A stretch of DNA of 9,139 nucleotides from Armatimonadota bacterium (GTDB taxonomy: Bacteria; Armatimonadota; SYMT01). A program made the position numbers and the translations under genes. Under the pieces are notes generated by a model. That model searched no databases. It was not told where the DNA came from and worked only from the letters and a program-made list of their open reading frames with translations. This document shows positions 1 to 6,874 of the stretch, piece by piece (position 1 is the stretch's first letter; every line of letters starts with the position of its first letter). The DNA lies in assembly GCA_020696885.1 (NCBI GenBank), contig JAJFMS010000069.1:1-9139 (forward strand), in the 5' to 3' direction.

Positions 1-740
1 ATCCGTCCATCCGGGTAAGCCTTGAAGAGCCGGACCGCCGGTAGCTCCAGCGCCGAGAGCGGGCCTCCGTGCCCGGCGCCGGTATCCAGCCCGATCTTGT
101 CCGGCCGCTGGAACACAGTGCGGTAAGTGGTGTGCCCGAAGACCACCAGCCGCCCGGAAGGATCCTCCACCCGGGTAAACGCCGTGCGGATACCCAGGAG
201 ATCGCGCGCCGAGGCGCCCTCCGGCCGCTCGCCGGGTGGGATGCCGGCATGGACAAATATCACATGCTCCAGGCCGGGCAGCGTGCAGCGCCAGTAGATC
301 CGGAGCAGCGGAAAGAGCCGCTCCAGGGCCGGCGGGCATGGATCCGGCTCCGTCAGCGAAGGGCTCATCCCGAACGACCGGAGTGTAGGCAGGAAGCTGT
401 TCGGCGGCCAGAGCGGGCCAGGCGGCGGGCGGCGATACAGCGGGCTGGGCCGGCGGAAATAGGTCGCGGCGGCCGCCTCGTGGTTCCCCCAGAGCAGGAT
501 CGTGTGTTTCGGCGCCCGATCGTACTCATCCAGGACGCGCTCCACCACCTCGCGGGAGTCCGGTCCCCGGTCGATGTAGTCGCCCAGGAAGACGGTGATA
601 TCACCGGGCCTGCGCGGGAGCGCGGCGAGCAGCGCCTCGAGCAGCCGTGACTGCCCGTGCACATCCCCAATAGCCCAGACCCGCGGCTCTAACGCCCCGT
701 GTCCGTGCGATGTATCGATGGGTGGATCGACGGCGCCCAA
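1..740 (-). CDS. Calcineurin-like (PPP-type) metallophosphoesterase, C-terminus cut by window edge
   Basis: Probable cytoplasmic two-metal phosphoesterase of the calcineurin/PPP family; members act as Ser/Thr protein phosphatases or on small phosphoesters, and the substrate here is unknown. About 246 residues are visible and the frame is open to base 1, so the C-terminus is missing. The family signatures occur in order: GDVHG at residues 25-29, GDYIDRG at 53-59, GNHE at 85-88, then FVHAG and VFGHT further on. These supply the metal-binding Asp, His and Asn residues and the catalytic His of the GNHE motif. There is no signal peptide or membrane segment. The start is uncertain: the frame is closed by a TGA nine bases upstream of a TTG at 740, which follows GAGGG closely, and no ATG or GTG lies between it and the first motif. 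It diverges from the cell-wall operon at 871. The family call is firm; the start is tentative. Confidence 0.88.
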   Translation of the reverse strand, partial: MGAVDPPIDTSHGHGALEPRVWAIGDVHGQSRLLEALLAALPRRPGDITVFLGDYIDRGPDSREVVERVLDEYDRAPKHTILLWGNHEAAAATYFRRPSPLYRRPPPGPLWPPNSFLPTLRSFGMSPSLTEPDPCPPALERLFPLLRIYWRCTLPGLEHVIFVHAGIPPGERPEGASARDLLGIRTAFTRVEDPSGRLVVFGHTTYRTVFQRPDKIGLDTGAGHGGPLSALELPAVRLFKAYPDGR

Positions 741-870
741 AATCCCTCACAGTCACGACGTCGGCCCCGGCTGTCCGACCTGTGTGTCCGTTCGGTGATA
801 ACCCTCCGGCCTCCTACCGGCGGTTGATTCCCACGGCCGCCGGGGAAACAAAGCCGGAGGCACGAGTAGG
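741..870. promoter_or_regulatory. Divergent intergenic region, probable promoter zone
   Basis: These 130 bases separate a minus-strand and a plus-strand gene, so promoters for both should lie here. A GATAAC at 797-802 could be a plus-strand -10 box, but no good -35 box sits at the right distance. GGAGG at 857-861 is the most likely ribosome-binding site for the downstream gene, although it is rather far from the ATG. No convincing operator palindrome is visible. Confidence 0.3.
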
Positions 871-2082
871 ATGCGGCACGAACACGAGGAAGCACGGGTG
901 GCAGCGGAGATGAACCGCCGGGAGGTCCGTGCGCGGCGTGTAGGCTGGGGCCTCCTGGCCGCGGGCCTGGCCGTATTCGGCTACGTCGTGTTCGATCCCG
1001 AGCTGCCGGACCGGCGGCTGGAGGCGGGCAATCGGGCTCCGGTAACCCAGCCGGCGCCACCGCCCGCTCAAACTCCGGGAGAGCTAGCCGGACCACCGGA
1101 GCCGCCGGCCGCTTTCCCGAGCCCCGACCCGGCACCACCGGAGGAGCCTCCGTACGTGGGCCCACGGGCACCGGAGTTCACCGGCTCCCCCGCCCCGCCC
1201 GGGCTGGGCCTGGTGGATGGCGTGCTCTTCGGTCGCCAGGTGCTGGGAATGCACCCGGAGCTACTGCGCCGGCTGCGGGAGGTGGAGGAGACCGCCGCGC
1301 TGACATCCGGCTCGGCCGCGTCGAGCGCGGCCGAGGAGGCCTCCGGCGTGGAGATGATCGTCGCCTACCGCGCCGGCAGCCGGACTCACTCGCAGGGGCG
1401 GGCCGTGGACATCAACTACTACGCCAACCCCTACGTGATGCACGAAAGCGGCGAAGAGGAGCTGAACGCCCGGCTCGGCCCGGTCTACCACCGGATCGCG
1501 CGGATGATGGTGGGCCGCGACTCCGTGATCCCGGACGCGATCACCCAGGGCGCTCCGGATCCGGCGCGGACGCTGCGCCTCTACCGCGCACTGCGGGACG
1601 AAAGCCGCGGCATGGTGGCCTACTTCCGCCTGATGCAAGACCGGGACGCGCTGCTGCGCTTCCTGGAGAGCCGGCAGTCTGCGCCGGACGCTGCACGAAC
1701 CGCACGGGAAGCAGAGAGCACCCACCGGCAGATGCTGCAGGACTACGTGACCCTGAGCGGCCGAGCCGGCCCACCGGTCCCCGGCATGGATTATCCGGAG
1801 CCGGAGACGGGCGGCGGGGACCCGCCGTTCGCAGGCGATCCGACCTACCGGGGGCCGGAGCTGGGCTTCATCAACCTACGCGAGGAGCTGATGATCGCGC
1901 TCACCGCCGCCGGGCTGCGGTGGGGCGGCACCGACATGGGCTCCAGCAGCGGCGACCTGATGCACTTCTACCTGCCCGCCTCGTTGTTACCCGCCTCCTA
2001 TGGGCCGGCTCCTCGTGGAATCGCTCCTGTATTGGGATGGCGCGGTTCCGGGAACAACCGGGCGGGAGGCAACGGCAAATGA
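871..2082 (+). CDS. Membrane-anchored M15-family (VanY-like) D,D-peptidase-like protein
   Basis: Predicted extracytoplasmic zinc peptidase of the M15 / D-alanyl-D-alanine carboxypeptidase group, which trims D-Ala from peptidoglycan stem peptides. In 403 residues it has a short basic cytoplasmic tail, one membrane segment at about 23-41, a Pro-rich linker at about 55-110, then the catalytic region. Zinc-site motifs are visible: SRTHSQGRAVD (His173, Asp180; the SxHxxGxAxD signature) and GDLMHF (Asp362, His365). The two halves of the site are about 185 residues apart, much more than in compact M15 enzymes; the insert (about 190-345) contains a charged, probably helical stretch. The C-terminal 30 residues are low-complexity. 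ATG 871 gives the longest form; GTG 898, with GAGGAA upstream, is an alternative and also keeps the anchor. The gene overlaps the next by four bases. Fold assignment is good; exact specificity is inferred. Confidence 0.78.
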   Translation: MRHEHEEARVAAEMNRREVRARRVGWGLLAAGLAVFGYVVFDPELPDRRLEAGNRAPVTQPAPPPAQTPGELAGPPEPPAAFPSPDPAPPEEPPYVGPRAPEFTGSPAPPGLGLVDGVLFGRQVLGMHPELLRRLREVEETAALTSGSAASSAAEEASGVEMIVAYRAGSRTHSQGRAVDINYYANPYVMHESGEEELNARLGPVYHRIARMMVGRDSVIPDAITQGAPDPARTLRLYRALRDESRGMVAYFRLMQDRDALLRFLESRQSAPDAARTAREAESTHRQMLQDYVTLSGRAGPPVPGMDYPEPETGGGDPPFAGDPTYRGPELGFINLREELMIALTAAGLRWGGTDMGSSSGDLMHFYLPASLLPASYGPAPRGIAPVLGWRGSGNNRAGGNGK

Positions 2083-3122
2083 CCTGGAACGACAGACGGA
2101 TTGGTATCGGGACGGTGCTGGCAGGGGCAGTACTGGTGAGTGGCGGCGGCGTGGAAGCAGCGCCGCTCGCGATGGAGCAGGTGAACAAGGCGAACTGGAA
2201 GCAGAGCGCGCTCCGCGGCAACAGCGTCAGCGCGGCCGTGGTCAAGGCGCAGGTGCTCTTGGATCGAGCCTTCCTCTCTCCGGGAGAGATCGACGGCATG
2301 CGCGGGGACAACATGAAGAAGGCGCTCCGCGTCTACCAGGCGAAGAACGGCCTCGGCGCCACCGGTAAGCTGGATCAGCAGACCTGGAAATCCCTGGCTG
2401 CGAGCGACGCCGAGCCGGTGCTCACGCGCTACGCCATCACTAAAGAGGACCTCCGGGCGCCGTTCACGGCGAAGATCCCGGCCGACACCCGGAAGGCCGC
2501 CAAGCTGCCGCGGCTCAACCACACGTCGCCGGTGGAGCGGCTGGCCGAGACGTTCCACATGTCGCCGGCCCTCCTGAAGAAGCTGAACCCGGGCGCCAAC
2601 TTCAAGAAGCCGGGCACGAAGCTGGTGGTAGCGAACGTGGCCGGACGGAAGCCCGAGGGCAAAGTGGCGCGCGTGACCGTGGAGAAGAAGACGCAGACCG
2701 TGCGCGCCTACGATGAAGCCGGCAAACTCCTCGCGCTGTACCCGGCCACGGTGGGCAGCGGCGACTTCCCCTCTCCGGCCGGCGATCTCAAGGTCACCAG
2801 CGTGGCGCAGAACCCGCCCCTGGTGCTCACCGCGAAGCTGGACTACGCCAAGCTGAAGCCAGGCAAGACCATCCGCGTGCCACCGGGGCCCAACAACCCG
2901 ATCGGCGTGGTCTGGATCGGCCTGAACAAGCACGGCTACGGCATCCACGGCGCCCCGGAGCCCGCCAAGGTGAGCAAAACCGCCTCCCACGGCTGCGTGC
3001 GCCTCACCAACTGGGACGCGCGGGAGCTGGCGGCAATGGTTCACGCCGGGGTGCCGGTGACGTTCACGTCGTCCCGTCCCGACAAGAAGGCCGGCCTGGC
3101 GGCGGCCGGAAGCAAACGGTAA
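2079..3122 (+). CDS. L,D-transpeptidase (YkuD) with peptidoglycan-binding and LysM-like domains
   Basis: Secreted peptidoglycan crosslinking enzyme, 347 residues. L,D-transpeptidases of this fold cleave a tetrapeptide stem after the third residue and form 3-3 crosslinks or attach proteins. Domains in order: signal peptide at about 1-28 (basic start, hydrophobic core, VEA-AP at its end); PG_binding_1-like domain at about 50-108; degenerate LysM-like segment at about 146-187 (SPVERLAETF...LLKKLNPG...GTKLVV); YkuD domain at about 197-331. The catalytic motif is SHGCVRL with Cys306, and the partner His290 lies in YGIHG, so the enzyme looks intact. The start is set by ATGA overlap with the upstream gene and by GGGAGG nine bases before the ATG; the frame is open further upstream, but there it runs inside the M15 gene. 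The tight coupling suggests the pair acts on the same wall. A strong terminator lies about 150 bases downstream. Confidence 0.93.
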   Translation: MTWNDRRIGIGTVLAGAVLVSGGGVEAAPLAMEQVNKANWKQSALRGNSVSAAVVKAQVLLDRAFLSPGEIDGMRGDNMKKALRVYQAKNGLGATGKLDQQTWKSLAASDAEPVLTRYAITKEDLRAPFTAKIPADTRKAAKLPRLNHTSPVERLAETFHMSPALLKKLNPGANFKKPGTKLVVANVAGRKPEGKVARVTVEKKTQTVRAYDEAGKLLALYPATVGSGDFPSPAGDLKVTSVAQNPPLVLTAKLDYAKLKPGKTIRVPPGPNNPIGVVWIGLNKHGYGIHGAPEPAKVSKTASHGCVRLTNWDARELAAMVHAGVPVTFTSSRPDKKAGLAAAGSKR

Positions 3123-3152
3123 CCTGACCCGTCGCGCGGATCCGTAATTCGC

Positions 3153-3228
3153 CACCACAAGACTCGAAGACACCAGGAAGCGAGCCCAGGGAAGAGCTGC
3201 TCCTGGTGCCCTCGGGCGCTTTGTGGTG
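3153..3228. repeat. Nested, periodic inverted repeat
   Basis: CACCACAA at 3153-3160 pairs with TTGTGGTG at 3221-3228, and CACCAGGA at 3171-3178 pairs with TCCTGGTG at 3201-3208. The joining segments pair only partly. The left arm has a loose period of about nine bases built on CACnAnGA-like units. It resembles dispersed intergenic palindromes (CACnAAGnCAC...GTGnCTTnGTGGTG) that I recall from many environmental genomes; that link is from memory and unverified. It could instead be a structured part of the mRNA tail before the terminator. Confidence 0.55.
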
Positions 3229-3275
3229 AATGACCCGGACTAGACAACGAGTTCTGCTGGTTCGCATGGGAAGTT

Positions 3276-3321
3276 AAGCCGTAGCACCGCGGAGGCCCCG
3301 CGATGCTACGGCTTCTATTTT
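3276..3321 (+). terminator. Strong intrinsic terminator
   Basis: An 11-bp perfect stem (AAGCCGTAGCA at 3276-3286 with TGCTACGGCTT at 3304-3314) continues past one C/A mismatch into CGCGG/CCGCG and a short loop. It is followed by TTCTATTTT at 3313-3321. The T-rich tail is on the plus strand, so it ends transcripts from the 871-3122 operon, or a short RNA made from 3123 onward. On the minus strand the stem is followed by a poor T tract. Confidence 0.85.
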
Positions 3322-3397
3322 CCGCCCACTCCGGGATCAGGCTGAACTGGCCGGGGTACGACCGCGAACTGTGGGTAGGCTTGAGGACGATGGCGCT

Positions 3398-3547
3398 GTA
3401 GGGGCATCCGCCGTGGCCGCCGTGGTTGCCCTGCAAGCGAGGACGGCGCGGGCGCGCGCAAAGCCGTACCGTCCCCACCGGCAGGTACTGCTCTGCCAGC
3501 ACCGGGGAGAAACCCGAGCCAGGGCAACCACGGCGGATGCCCCCTAC
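3398..3547. repeat. Long-armed inverted repeat with a 9-nt tandem duplication in one arm
   Basis: The left arm (3398-3433) and right arm (3520-3547) are reverse complements over GGGGCATCCGCCGTGG plus TTGCCCTG, 24 matched positions. Two differences interrupt them: an extra copy of CCGCCGTGG in the left arm and one extra C in the right arm. The element starts GTAG and ends CTAC. The 86-nt centre holds two smaller hairpins: GGACGG (3441-3446) with CCGTCC (3469-3474), and GGCAG (3480-3484) with CTGCC (3493-3497), the latter flanked by CCCC/GGGG. Folded as RNA this is a three-way junction. It lies between two convergent genes and has no believable reading frame. It may be a dispersed palindromic element, an RNA, or a remnant of a mobile element. 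Confidence 0.7.
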
Positions 3548-3667
3548 GAGGAACCGCGCGTTGAGCTCGCACGGTCCCTCTCCACTTCGCTACCTGCATT
3601 CCCCGGTGGTACCCCACTAGCAGAACCGTTAGACAGCCTGGAGCCCGGGAGTCCACCCAGCGCCTCG
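3548..3667. other. Remainder of convergent intergenic region (3123-3667)
   Basis: The whole 545-base gap between the two convergent stop codons contains the periodic repeat, the terminator and the long inverted repeat listed separately. This last part holds only a weak palindrome around CCCGGG near 3645-3650 and GGTACC at 3607-3612. I see no good T-tailed terminator for the minus-strand phosphorylase here and no gene. Confidence 0.5.
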
Positions 3668-6331
3668 CTACCGGGGCATCCAACTTGAGGTGCCGCCGGC
3701 GGCCGGGATGTAGGAGTGCCGCACGTAGTCCATCACCATGCGGTCCGCGTTGAAACGCCAGCCCAGGGTGCGGATGGAGCGCTTCATACGGCGCACCCAC
3801 TCTCGCGGGAGGCCGTCCGGCTCGCACTGGTAGAAGAGCGGGATCACCTCCTGGGTGAGCGTCTCCATCAGCGCCTCGGTATCGCGGCGGTCATGGACGT
3901 CGGTGGAGGAGTGGGTCTCGCCGTTCCCGATCGAGAAGCCGTTCCGGCCGTCGTACGCCTCCGCCCACCAGCCGTCCATCACGGAGAGGTTGAGTCCGCC
4001 GTTCAGCACCACTTTCTGGCCGCTGGTCCCGGAGGCTTCCAGCGGGCGGCGCGGGTTGTTCAGCCACACGTCCACCCCCTGGATCAGGTGGCGGGCGACG
4101 TTGATATCGTAGTTCTCCACGAAGACGATCTTGCCGATGAACCGCGGGTCCCGCGTGAGCTGGAAGACCTGCCGCAGCACCTCCTTGCCCGGCCAGTCGT
4201 GCGGGTGAGCCTTGCCGGCAAAAACGAACTGGATCGGGCGGCGCGGGTCGTTGACCAGCTCGACCATCCGCTCCAGGTCCTGGAAGATCAGGTTGGCGCG
4301 CTTGTAGGTGGCGAAGCGGCGGGCGAAGCCGATGGTGAGCGCGTCCAGGCTGAGGGCGCGGCTCATCTGCTCCACGATCGCGGGCGGCTCGCCCCGCCGG
4401 GCTGCCTGGCGCGCTGCCGCCTTCCGCACGAAGGCGATGAGCTGGGCCTTGAGCGCCACGTGCGTCTCCCAGAGCTCCGCGTCATCCACGCGCTCGATGT
4501 TCTGCCACACCTCCGGCTCGCCGCTGCGCACGAACCAGTTCGGGCCGAGGTAACGCGAGTAGGTCTGGTGCATCGCCGGGGCCAGCCAGGTCGGCACGTG
4601 AACCCCGTTGGTAATGTGCCCGATCGGCACTTCCTCTTCGGGTCGCGCCGGCCAGAGCGGGGACCACATCGCCCGCGAGACCTCCCCGTGGAGCGACGAG
4701 ACACCGTTGGCGTAGCGCGAGAGCTTCAGCGCCAGCACTGTCATGCAAAACTCTTCGCCATGGTCCCACGGGTTCACGCGGCCCAGGCCCATCAGGTGGT
4801 CCGGAGAGATGCCGAGGCTGTCTCGCAGCGGCCCGAGGTGCTCCTCGATCAACTGGGATGAGAACCGGTCGTGCCCGGCAGGCACCGGCGTGTGGGTGGT
4901 GAAGGCGGTCTGCCGCGCCGTACGCTTCGCGGCTTCCTCAAAGCCGATCCCCTCCATGCACATCCGGTGACGGATCATCTCCAGCGGCGCAAAGGCGCTG
5001 TGCCCTTCGTTCAGGTGCAGCACGCCGGGGTTGATCCCCAGCGCCCGCAGGGCATACACGCCACCCAGCCCCAGCACCAGCTCCTGGCGGATGCGCACCC
5101 GGTTGTCGCCGCCGTAGAGGCGGGCGGTGAGCTCCCGGTCCTCCGCGGCGTTCCCTTCCACGTCCGAGTCGAGCAGCAGCAGCGTGGTCCGGCCGACGGC
5201 CAGCTTCCACACTCGTACCGCGATGCTCCGTCCGCGCGTGTGGACCAGCACCTCCACCGGGCGACCGTCCGCGCCGATGGCGGGCTGGATCGGCACGTCG
5301 TTGGTGTCCAGGCGGAGGTACTCTTCATTCTGCAGGCCGGTGGCGTCGATCCGCTGGCGGAAGTACCCCTCCCGGTAGAGCAGCCCCACGCCGATGAGCG
5401 GCACTCCGAGGTCCGAAGCGCTCTTGATGTGGTCGCCGGCCAGGATGCCCAGGCCGCCGGAGTAGATCTGCACTGACTCGTGCAGGCCGAACTCCAGCGA
5501 GAAGTAGGCCACGGGGCGCGCGGCCAGCACGCCGCAGTGGGTGGCGCCCCAGGTCTGCTCGGACTTCTGGTACTCGTTCAGCCGGCGGTGCTCGTGGCTG
5601 ATGCGGCCGTGCAGCGCGATCTGGCTGGCCAACTGCTCCAGCTTGTTGTAGGGGATGCGCCGGAGGAACGCCACCGGGTTGTGCTTCAGCTCGCTCCAGA
5701 GCACCGGGTCCAGCTCCCGGAAGAGGTCCGCCCCACGGGGGTCCCAGCACCACCAGAGGTTCCGCGCCAGCTCCCACAGCCGCTCATGCGCGCGGGAGGT
5801 GAACTGCTCCAGCGCCCGGGCTTCCCGGACTACGGAGCCGAGCTGGCGGCTGGCGGTCATCAGCATCCGGGTCTCGTCCTCGGAGAACGTCCGCGGCTCC
5901 ACCGTCTGGACCACGAGCACGCCCTGGATGAGGCCGGCGTCGATCAGCGGGATGCCGAGGAACCCGTGGTACGGGTCTTCCCCCGCCTCCGGGAAGTACT
6001 TGAACCGGGGATGCATGGTGGCGTCCGACACCACCACTGGCGCCACGCGCTCCGCCACCATCCCGGCCAGCCCCTCGGTGAGGGACATCCGCACCCGCCC
6101 CACGCTCTCCGGCCGCAGCCCCACGGTGGCGGCCAGCACCAGGTGCGCCCGGTCCGGCTCCAGCAGGTACACGGAGCAGACGTCCGTGCGGAACCGCTCC
6201 TGGATCAGCCGCACCAGGTTCTGCAGCGTAGCCGCCGGCTCGCCGTCGTCGGAGGCCAGGTGGCTGACCTCCTCCAGGGTTAACAACAGGATGCTCTCGT
6301 CGGTTGCCTGCGGGAAAGGCTCGGTGATCAC
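3668..6331 (-). CDS. GAF-domain/alpha-glucan phosphorylase fusion
   Basis: Glycogen/maltodextrin phosphorylase (GT35): removes glucose-1-phosphate from alpha-1,4-glucan ends using phosphate and pyridoxal phosphate in the cytoplasm. The 887 residues comprise a GAF domain at about 35-172, closely resembling the one in the PTS-Ntr enzyme PtsP (RTDVCSVYLLEPD, HPRFKYFPEAGEDPY, GVLVVQT); then the DUF3417-like start of the short TIGR02094-type phosphorylases from about 180 (RLWELARNLWWCWDP); then the catalytic body with YFSLEFGLHE, YSGGLGILAGDH, HLNEGHSAF, TTHTPVPAGHD and GFARRFATYKR. The PLP lysine is Lys773 in EASGTSGQKVVLNGG. The catalytic part looks complete and falls in the usual size range. 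The start is GTG 6331, placed by GAGGAG six bases upstream. The GAF domain probably senses a small ligand or partner and adjusts activity; this is inferred. The gene stands alone, without other glycogen genes here. Confidence 0.93.
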   Translation of the reverse strand: MITEPFPQATDESILLLTLEEVSHLASDDGEPAATLQNLVRLIQERFRTDVCSVYLLEPDRAHLVLAATVGLRPESVGRVRMSLTEGLAGMVAERVAPVVVSDATMHPRFKYFPEAGEDPYHGFLGIPLIDAGLIQGVLVVQTVEPRTFSEDETRMLMTASRQLGSVVREARALEQFTSRAHERLWELARNLWWCWDPRGADLFRELDPVLWSELKHNPVAFLRRIPYNKLEQLASQIALHGRISHEHRRLNEYQKSEQTWGATHCGVLAARPVAYFSLEFGLHESVQIYSGGLGILAGDHIKSASDLGVPLIGVGLLYREGYFRQRIDATGLQNEEYLRLDTNDVPIQPAIGADGRPVEVLVHTRGRSIAVRVWKLAVGRTTLLLLDSDVEGNAAEDRELTARLYGGDNRVRIRQELVLGLGGVYALRALGINPGVLHLNEGHSAFAPLEMIRHRMCMEGIGFEEAAKRTARQTAFTTHTPVPAGHDRFSSQLIEEHLGPLRDSLGISPDHLMGLGRVNPWDHGEEFCMTVLALKLSRYANGVSSLHGEVSRAMWSPLWPARPEEEVPIGHITNGVHVPTWLAPAMHQTYSRYLGPNWFVRSGEPEVWQNIERVDDAELWETHVALKAQLIAFVRKAAARQAARRGEPPAIVEQMSRALSLDALTIGFARRFATYKRANLIFQDLERMVELVNDPRRPIQFVFAGKAHPHDWPGKEVLRQVFQLTRDPRFIGKIVFVENYDINVARHLIQGVDVWLNNPRRPLEASGTSGQKVVLNGGLNLSVMDGWWAEAYDGRNGFSIGNGETHSSTDVHDRRDTEALMETLTQEVIPLFYQCEPDGLPREWVRRMKRSIRTLGWRFNADRMVMDYVRHSYIPAAGGTSSWMPR

Positions 6332-6367
6332 GGCCGGCTCCTCGTTCAGTACGAAATGGGTCCTGTA

Positions 6368-6395
6368 GATATAGACCGGACCGCGCAGCCGTTAA
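6368..6395 (-). promoter_or_regulatory. Candidate sigma-70-type promoter for the phosphorylase
   Basis: On the minus strand, TTAACG (6395-6390, four of six matches to the -35 consensus) is followed after 16 bases by TATATC (6373-6368, four of six matches to the -10). Transcription would start near 6361, giving a leader of about 30 bases before GTG 6331. It is the most AT-rich spot in this GC-rich stretch. This is prediction by eye only. Confidence 0.4.
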
Positions 6396-6478
6396 GTACG
6401 GGTGGCGGCTCCCCAAGACGTGAAGGGCTTTGGAGCGGTGGCCCCTGCCCCGACCCGTACGCCTCCGCTCCCGCACTT

Positions 6479-6557
6479 GTCATCCTGAACCAGGAGAAGG
6501 ATCCCGGCCCCGCGTGTGAACTGCACCCGGTGAGGCACCACGCACCGTCCGGGATCC
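6479..6557. repeat. Dispersed-type hairpin repeat (GTCATCCTGA...GAAGGATC class)
   Basis: The element begins GTCATCCTGA at 6479 and contains ATCCT/AGGAT (6483-6487 with 6498-6502). A larger 9-bp perfect inverted repeat joins GGATCCCGG (6499-6507) to CCGGGATCC (6549-6557). Sequences built on GTCATCCTGA...AAGGATC occur many times per genome in several GC-rich phyla as I recall them; copy number here cannot be seen from a single window. No reading frame with a good start crosses it. Confidence 0.5.
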
Positions 6558-6774
6558 GATAGCAAGCGCAAAGTGCCATGGGGAAGGTGTCCAAGAGGCG
6601 CAACGGCTCCAGGTCGACGTCCGCCCAGAAGAGGACCGTCTCCCGGCACTGCCGGAGGAGTTCCCGGGCTTGATCGGCCCGGCGAAGGACAAGAGAGTCG
6701 TCTATCTGCCCCGGAGCATGTTCGAAGGCGGCACGGCCTACTACGTGCGCTCCGACGCCCGGGCGGCTCAATGA
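6520..6774 (+). other. Coding-like fragment, possible small ORF (TTG 6670) or gene remnant
   Basis: A plus-strand frame is open from just after a TGA at 6517 to a TGA at 6772-6774, about 84 residues, with the G/C third-position bias and residue mix of real coding DNA. No ATG or GTG start lies before its C-terminal part. The only start with good context is TTG 6670, preceded by GGAGGAG at nine bases. It would give a 34-residue protein that includes DKRVVYLPRSMFEGG and ends YYVRSDARAAQ. I do not recognise it. It may be a genuine small protein or the decayed end of a larger gene that lost its front to the repeat at 6479-6557. Confidence that it is expressed is low. Confidence 0.25.
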
Positions 6775-6874
6775 ACCCGCCGGCGCGAAGCTGATCGAGC
6801 CGGCGGAAAGCCCAGGTTCTACTCCACCTCCGGCCCCCCCCGGAATCGCCTGTTTTGGGCGCCGCGGCCCGGGG
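6775..6874. other. Rest of the 6332-6961 stretch without a firm gene
   Basis: The 630-base stretch between the phosphorylase start and the stalk-protein start contains the phosphorylase promoter, the hairpin repeat, the coding-like fragment and the leader hairpins listed separately. The part from 6775 to 6874 shows no clear gene; both in-phase continuations after the TGA at 6772 lack starts. A plus-strand promoter for the stalk gene is expected near here, but I cannot pick boxes with confidence. Confidence 0.4.

Noticed and set aside
1920..2078. An upstream extension of the L,D-transpeptidase frame to 1920
   Set aside because: It lies inside the M15 gene and would place 53 residues before a clear signal peptide; ATG 2079 has the ribosome-binding site and the ATGA overlap.
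1998..3173. A 391-residue minus-strand frame opposite the L,D-transpeptidase
   Set aside because: It is antisense to an intact gene with catalytic motifs; its His/Arg/Val-rich composition is typical of a shadow frame.
3315..3827. Minus- and plus-strand frames of 64-170 residues across the 3371-3690 repeat region
   Set aside because: They read through the arms of an inverted repeat on both strands, with no ribosome-binding site or recognisable domain.
3716..4861. A 381-residue plus-strand frame opposite the phosphorylase
   Set aside because: It is antisense to a conserved enzyme; its composition is a mirror of the phosphorylase codons.
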